Origin: CAWAHD01 sp963781785
GTDB lineage: Bacteria > Planctomycetota > Planctomycetia > Isosphaerales > Isosphaeraceae
Assembly: GCA_963781785.1 (NCBI GenBank)
Contig: CAWAHD010000005.1
Coordinates: 310,001 to 374,000, forward strand
Length of the DNA: 64,000 nucleotides
Reading direction: 5' to 3'
Shown: piece by piece, positions 59,500 to 64,000 of the stretch
Numbering within the stretch: position 1 is the stretch's first letter
How the letters are laid out: each line of letters begins with the position of its first letter
Made by a program: the position numbers and the translations under genes
The notes under the pieces: model-generated
The model's database searches: none
What the model saw: only the letters and a program-made list of their open reading frames with translations
What the model was told of the DNA's origin: nothing

Positions 59500-60000
59500 A
59501 TGTCTTACGCCGAAACCACTGTGCCGGAGTTCGATCAGGAGATGGCCAACACGCGCAAGGTGCTCGAACGCCTTCCAGACGACAAATTTGACTGGCAGCC
59601 TCACCCCAGATCGCACACGATCGGCTGGAACGCCAACCACATCGCGGACATACCCAACTGGATTGTCATGGTGCTGAACACGCCGTCGCTCGACATCGCG
59701 CCCGTCGTCGGCGTTTCCGATGCTCCTCCTTCCCCGAAACCGACCACCAGGGCGGAAATCCTTGACGTGTTCGATCGCAACGTCGCTGCCGCACGGAAGG
59801 CGATCACCGAGGCGAAGGACGTCGATAGCCCTTGGTCGCTGTTGCACGCCGGCAATCCGATTTTCACCATGCCGCGGTCGGCCGTGATCCGCTCGATGGT
59901 CCTCAACCACTTGATACACCATCGCGCCCATCTCATCGTTTACCTCCGTTTGAACGACGTCCCAGTACCGGGCATGTACGGACCATCGGGCGATGAATAA
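59500..60000 (+). CDS. DinB-family protein
   Basis: 166 aa from ATG 59500 (MSYAETTVPEFDQEMANTRK). Metal-ligand histidines are in IGWNANHIADIPNW and in NHLIHHRAHLIVYLRL, the typical DinB four-helix-bundle pattern (H...HxxxH). Members include thiol-dependent transferases and stress-induced proteins; the substrate is unknown. A purine-rich AGAGAGAA precedes the start. Confidence 0.8.
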   Translation: MSYAETTVPEFDQEMANTRKVLERLPDDKFDWQPHPRSHTIGWNANHIADIPNWIVMVLNTPSLDIAPVVGVSDAPPSPKPTTRAEILDVFDRNVAAARKAITEAKDVDSPWSLLHAGNPIFTMPRSAVIRSMVLNHLIHHRAHLIVYLRLNDVPVPGMYGPSGDE

Positions 60001-60150
60001 GATGCATCCCGTTGTGCATCATGTCGCTAATCGGGATGGATGCGTCGCGCGCTGACGCGGTCGGGCGCTCGGCTCCGACCTTCACCAGATTCGCCGCTTG
60101 GAACCCGCAACCGGCGTCTCGATCCTTCTTCGTTTTGTCGAACCCGCCCA

Positions 60151-61969
60151 TCAGGGTGGTCGGTGCGCTTGGGCGGTTGGAACCTGCTCGCTGAACTCCC
60201 GCAGCGTCTGCCGCCTGGCAGCGGGCGGCGAGCCGGCATGAACTCGGCCGCCCACCTCGTTGACGACGTGTGTGATCTCGCTGCCGCGCCGGCCGTTGAG
60301 CCATACCGTCGTCAGGTTGTGAAGCTTGACGCCCGGGGCCGCCGGGGCCTCAATGGCGCTCCGGGCCTTGACGGCCGCGTCGCGGAAGTAGCAGTAGACG
60401 CCAATCCCCCAGGCCTCGTGGCTCTTCACCGTGTCGGCGACCTTGTACGAAGCGAAGCCTTGGGTCGTGCCGCTCATCCATGACGACTGGTCAGGAACGT
60501 CGTAGGGCATCTCCGACTGATACATGTAAAGGCGACCACCGTTACCGTTCCAGAGGGTCTGATGCGCCTCGTGGTGTTCGTTGAACAGGCCGTAGATGGT
60601 CACGTCGTCGCCGTTGACCACCAGGCCGTTCCGCGTCGGGTTGATCGCCCACGACGCGCCGGCGCCGTGGTCTGCGCCAGATCCAGATCTGGTCGGCGAC
60701 GACGTGACGGCTGTTGATCACGAGGCCCACGTCGTTGCGGCCCGGGGCCGGTCCGCCCGTGCGCACTGTCAAGTCGTAGAGGAACGTGGGGTTCGCGGAG
60801 TGGTCCGCCGCGCTGCCCTGCGGGCCGACCTCTACGAGGATGGCCGAATTGGCCCCCCCGGCGTCGACAATCAGCCCGGCGATCTTCACTCCGTCCACGT
60901 CGGCCACCGTTATCGCGGGCCGGCCGTTCGTCGCAACGAGCGAGGGAACGCCGAGCCCCAGGAGGATGGTATCCGCCCGGGTGACCCGCAGCGGGTCGTC
61001 GAGTTTGTAGATGCCCGGGGTGAAGAGGACGTGCTTGCCCGCGGCCAGCGCGGCGTTGATGCCGGCAGCATTTGCCGATTCGGGCCGCGCGAGGTGGAAC
61101 CGGTCGAGCGCGATGATCTCGCCCGGCGTGGGGCCGGCGGCCCAGCTCACCCCCCGCGCGTCGGTCTGGAGGGCCGGAACGAAGACGCCGAACTTACCGG
61201 CAGCGTCGACGGTGAGATACGGCTTCTCGCGGATCACGGGCGTCTCTTTCACGACCGTGTAAGGGGGGGTCGGAAACTCACCCGCTGGCTCGTTCGTGCA
61301 GCCCACAAACACCATGTTCCAGACCGCGTTTTGCCAGCTCGCCCACGTGCTGTTACGCGACAGCCACTGCTGCTGCGAGGCGGGTACGGCCTTGCCATCC
61401 ACGACCGAGTCGGCCAGAAACCCGCCGCTGGCCCAGCCCGCGTTGTGTCGGGAATCGAGGTCGAACAGGTGCAGCTCGCCCTTCACGTGCAGCCGCCGCA
61501 GCGGGGCGGCCTGGGAGACGGCGATCCGCGTGACACCCTTGGTAGACGACGGCGTGACGGCGAAATTCTCCAGCGTCCGCCAGAAGTTGCACGTGGCGTT
61601 GGCGCCCGGCAGCCACCGAGCGTCGACGTTCACGCCCCCGCGGATGTGCACGTCGTCCGGGCTGCGCCCCAACCCGGCCACGTGCGTGTAGAAGCCTACG
61701 TTGAACGTGACGTCGTACGTGCCGGGCTTGAACAAGAGCGCGAACCGCTCGCTGCCGAACTGGTTGGCCTCCATCCTCGCAAAGACCTCCGAGGCGATGC
61801 GTTGGATCTCTGCGGCCGGCATATGCGGGTCGAAAACGTAAACGTTCGGGCCCAGTGCAGTCGCATTGGCCACGGTCACGGGATCGGCCGCGACGGCATC
61901 CGGGATCGCCGCCCAGAGGCCCGCGAGCGCGGCCAAGGTGACGAGAGTTGATCGGGTTCTGTCGAGCAT
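60151..61969 (-). pseudogene. Secreted right-handed beta-helix protein (GH55/pectate-lyase-like), one frameshift
   Basis: ATG 61969 begins a signal peptide (MLDRTRSTLVTLAALAGLWA). Paired beta-helix domains follow: VYVFDPHMPAAEIQRIASEV, RFALLFKPGTYDVTFNVGFY, KHVLFTPGIYKLDDPLRVTR, GVKIAGLIVDAGGANSAILV and RHVVADQIWIWR. After a +1 break near 60665 it continues VNGDDVTIYGLFNEHHEAHQ and WNGNGGRLYMYQSEMPYDVP. The same order is found in actinobacterial proteins annotated as coagulation factor 5/8 or adenylyl cyclase, which are glycosidase-like beta-helices. Probably a polysaccharide-active exported enzyme. Confidence 0.75.
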
Positions 61970-62231
61970 TGCGAGGGTCCACGAGTTTGAGGCGGGACCA
62001 TGGTACCTATGAACGGATGGCTGCCAGCTCATGATACTGACGCACGAGTTTCAACGAGAAGGGAACACGGTGTCAATCGGACGTCAGGGTGAGTGCCTTA
62101 TCTTGCAGCCGCATCACATCCAATGAACGGCTTCGCCACCGATCGGCTTGTTCCGCCGCGCGGTCGAGCGCCTCCGGCCCCAGGGCGAAGATGGATACTG
62201 AAATAGTTTACGTCACGTGTCGCTGCCGCGA

Positions 62232-62282
62232 TACGCCTGGTTTGCAACCACGAGGTTGCCGGTTCAATCCCGCTTGTCTCCA
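62232..62282 (+). pseudogene. tRNA-Ala(UGC) 3'-half fragment
   Basis: CGCCTGGTTTGCAACCACGA, GGTTGCCGGTTCAATCCCGC, TTGTCTCCA: anticodon arm to 3' end with a few substitutions. No D-arm upstream. Confidence 0.75.
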
Positions 62283-62444
62283 TTTGGACTTAAACTCTCA
62301 TACAACTTAAGTCGCCGAATTGCGCCCGATAGTTTCCGCTTACGCATGAACACAAAAGTGAATGTCAATGGAATTTTCGCGTCATTCTGCGGACTTTTCA
62401 TTCGCGAGAGCGCCTGGGTAAGGACCAGTGCTCTCATCGTCTCC
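62283..62444. repeat. tRNA-3'-flank block, copy C
   Basis: Diverged relative of 16377-16540 and 20549-20713: AACTTAAGTCG, AGTTTCCGCTTACG, TCATTCTGCGG, and a terminal GCGCCTGG...CCAGTGC hairpin followed by TCTCATCGTCTCC. Shared order of elements, lower identity. Confidence 0.55.
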
Positions 62445-62633
62445 AGAGCGTCCCAGCGCAACTCGTGGTGATTCGATCGTGTTCGGTTCGAGGCGTTCCT
62501 GAGGCTGACGATCGCCGCGGCCGTGGGCTGAGCCACTGCCATGTCGCCGGCCGCAGCCTGCCGTGCGGAGCAGGAAATGGCGACCGCGTTGCCGTCTTGA
62601 CGTATAATGAAACGGAATCCGGAAGGGGGAGCT

Positions 62634-62927
62634 ATGTCCAGCAAGACCGAGAAGCAATATCGACACTTTGAGCCGCGTCCCGGCTCGAATTACCGGCAGT
62701 TATTTCTCAAGGGTCGACGAATTCGAGCGGCGGTGGTCGACGAGGTCATCAATGGTCCTGATCCGCGGACTGCCGAAGAATTTGCTCGGGAGTATCAGGT
62801 TCCGCTGGAGGCGGTCCTCGAGGCTTTCGACTATGTGGCCGAGAATCGCCCATTCATTGAGCAAGAGCGGGACAACGAAGCGGCCAGACTGAGAGCCCGC
62901 GGTCTCCTGGGGCCTGCGCATGGATGA
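62634..62927 (+). CDS. DUF433 antitoxin-like protein
   Basis: 97 aa from ATG 62634, GGAAGGGGGA upstream; a TATAAT box at 62603-62608 is a possible -10. GSNYRQLFLKGRRIRAAVVD, PDPRTAEEFAREYQVPLEAV and AFDYVAENRPFIEQERDNEA: close paralogue of the antitoxin at 33154. It overlaps the truncated toxin by 4 bp. Confidence 0.85.
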   Translation: MSSKTEKQYRHFEPRPGSNYRQLFLKGRRIRAAVVDEVINGPDPRTAEEFAREYQVPLEAVLEAFDYVAENRPFIEQERDNEAARLRARGLLGPAHG

Positions 62928-63012
62928 GGCTCCTGATCGACGAGAACATGAGCAGCCCGGTCCTCGCTTCACGGCTGCGGGCTCAGGGGCACGATCCGAT
63001 CCTGGCCGGAGA
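62924..63012 (+). pseudogene. DUF5615 PIN-like toxin, truncated after ~30 codons
   Basis: MRLLIDENMSSPVLASRLRA, then QGHDPILAGDVGL matches the paralogue at 33444 for its first ~30 residues. At about 63010 the sequence switches to the duplicated ceramidase 5' block. The later acidic cluster of the PIN fold is lost, so the toxin is dead and the antitoxin an orphan. Confidence 0.8.
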
Positions 63013-63190
63013 TGTCGGTCTCGGCGAATCCGACGTGGAGCATGGTGGGCGTCGCTCTTGTCGTTGGCTGGACAGGGACGGTCGTGGCATCCGGCGGTTT
63101 GACCGTGTGCGAACCGGCCGAGCTAGCGATGTTGTTGAGACGATGCTATCATCGAGCGTCCGCGTGGGGGACTGTCAGCCCCCTCGGGTG
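63010..63190. repeat. Ceramidase-5'/promoter repeat, copy 3
   Basis: Matches 16065-16254 and 33938-34126 (GATGTCGGTCTCGGCGAATC, CCGACGTGGAGCATGG, GCCGAGCTAGCGATGTTGTT). It starts inside the toxin gene, at a point where toxin and ceramidase sequence share a short GATGTCGG-like stretch. Confidence 0.85.
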
Positions 63191-63237
63191 TTGACTCAGG
63201 GCCGGCGGATCACGGATGCTTTTCTTTCGCCTTGATC

Positions 63238-63310
63238 GGGGACGTAGCTCAATTGGGAGAGCGCCTGGTTTGCAACCAGGAGGTTGGCGGTTCGATCCCG
63301 CTCGTCTCCA
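63238..63310 (+). tRNA. tRNA-Ala(UGC)
   Basis: 73 nt, all arms pair: acceptor GGGGACG/CGTCTCC (one G-T), D-arm GCTC/GAGC, anticodon arm CCTGG-TTTGCAA-CCAGG, T-arm GGCGG/CCGCT, discriminator A. This is the only copy in the window without a defect and is the best candidate for a working gene. CCA is not encoded. Confidence 0.92.
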
Positions 63311-63408
63311 CTCCTAAGCTTTTGCAGCACAATAAACTGTGGCAGCGTTGATGACGAAGGAATCAAGAACTCGCCCGTCGCATTGCAGAGTTAACAACCC
63401 CTGGGCAC

Positions 63409-63990
63409 TCACAAGTTGCCAGTTAGCCGTGAATTGCGACGATGGAGCGTTGCAGAGTTCGTGCGATCGGGCCACGCGCTGAAAGTCAGGGGACGCTCTG
63501 TCTGCCGGTTCGCCCGATGGCGCAACACGGGACGTGGCGATGCTCGTTCGGCCATCGAGCGAATTCCGATGCCGGGCATCTCTCGATCGCCGTGCAACGT
63601 GCGTGTGTTGACGAAGCCGAGACTCCAGTCGTACTGGGCCGAGGCAAGGAACGCGCCGGCGCAGATTCCCACGTAGCCGCCGCCGGAGCGGATGAAGTCT
63701 TTAACGGTCCGGCGGGCTTCCTCGCCCAGGGCATCAGCCTGCTTGTGGGCACGGCTACATGGGAAGATGAGCACGTCGAAACGCGACAACCTAATGGAGA
63801 TGGACCGCACGTCTTCGGGGCTGCGGATCTCCCACGTGCAAGAAGGGATGGACCCCAGTCTGTGAATGAGCGGCTCGGGCTCATCGCAGTAAGACTTCTG
63901 GTAAAAGATGCCGGCGCGGATGGCGCGTACGACCGCGGCGGATTTCCCGAGCGCCTGAATCAGCTTGCGCTCCGTGAGCCGGATCTGCTA
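63409..63990 (-). CDS. BPL_N-type glutamine-amidotransferase-fold protein (partial or altered ends)
   Basis: Minus-strand frame: LTERKLIQALGKSAAVVRAI, SIRLSRFDVLIFPCSRAHKQ, then VKDFIRSGGGYVGICAGAFL and ASAQYDWSLGFVNTRTLHGD. GGGYVGICAGAFLA is the nucleophile-elbow motif (Cys) of the biotin-protein-ligase N-terminal/GATase1-like family. An in-frame stop lies near 63989 upstream, so no normal N-terminus is visible, and residues after HGDREMPGIG look unrelated to the family, suggesting a further indel or truncation. Near the window edge. Confidence 0.6.
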
Positions 63991-64000
63991 TCCCGGTTGG

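Noticed and set aside
60596..61951. 451-aa plus-strand ORF
   Set aside because: Antisense of the beta-helix gene; His/Arg/Gly-rich composition typical of a GC-rich shadow.

Overview
The window is high-GC bacterial DNA that looks like a planctomycete of the Isosphaera/Gemmata type. This is inferred from gene content, not from a marker gene: a Ser/Thr kinase fused to WD40 repeats, a kinase with the family's typical N-terminal region, an ECF sigma factor with a membrane-anchored tail, a DUF1570 protein, a DUF4058 protein, a CHAT-STAND-propeller giant, a YfhO-like membrane protein and a fucose-isomerase-like protein. No rRNA or housekeeping operon is present.

Layout. 1-16 kb is ordinary chromosome: a TPR membrane protein, a YfhO-like protein, a di-haem peroxidase, a 2x[4Fe-4S] ferredoxin beside a Fur-box-like palindrome, a hotdog thioesterase, a flavin disulfide-oxidoreductase relative, a sugar-isomerase-like protein, a DUF1570 protein and a neutral-ceramidase-like gene. 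16-28 kb is signalling: kinase-WD40, a serine hydrolase, and an ECF sigma factor and kinase that share a repeated extracytoplasmic domain. 28-64 kb is accessory DNA: fragments of VapC/PIN genes, DUF433/DUF5615 modules, a CHAT-STAND-propeller gene followed by a caspase remnant, five copies of one REP-associated tyrosine transposase (RAYT) with large REP arrays, an IS4-type element, and an IS21-type element carrying two IS701-type elements. The right end holds a beta-helix secreted protein, a DinB protein and another toxin-antitoxin remnant.

Three repeat systems tie the window together. (1) tRNA-Ala(UGC): one intact gene (63238), one near-intact copy (34177), two decayed full-length copies, one very degenerate copy and three 3'-half fragments. 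Three of them sit beside copies of the ceramidase 5' end and promoter, and three others share a ~165-bp downstream block that looks like an attachment-site relic. (2) RAYT/REP: the stop codon of the transposase lies inside its own REP unit, and the arrays are tandem copies of the gene's 3' end. (3) Nested insertion sequences: the IS21 element, with a 6-bp target duplication, splits a stand-alone class II aminoacyl-tRNA-synthetase-like gene. Removing it restores the reading frame exactly. Its two IS701 passengers occupy the same position and orientation within IS21 terminal repeats.

At least 18 otherwise well-conserved genes or elements contain single small indels. Either the sequence carries uncorrected indel errors or decay is widespread. 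Such genes are annotated across the frameshift, with the break positions given.
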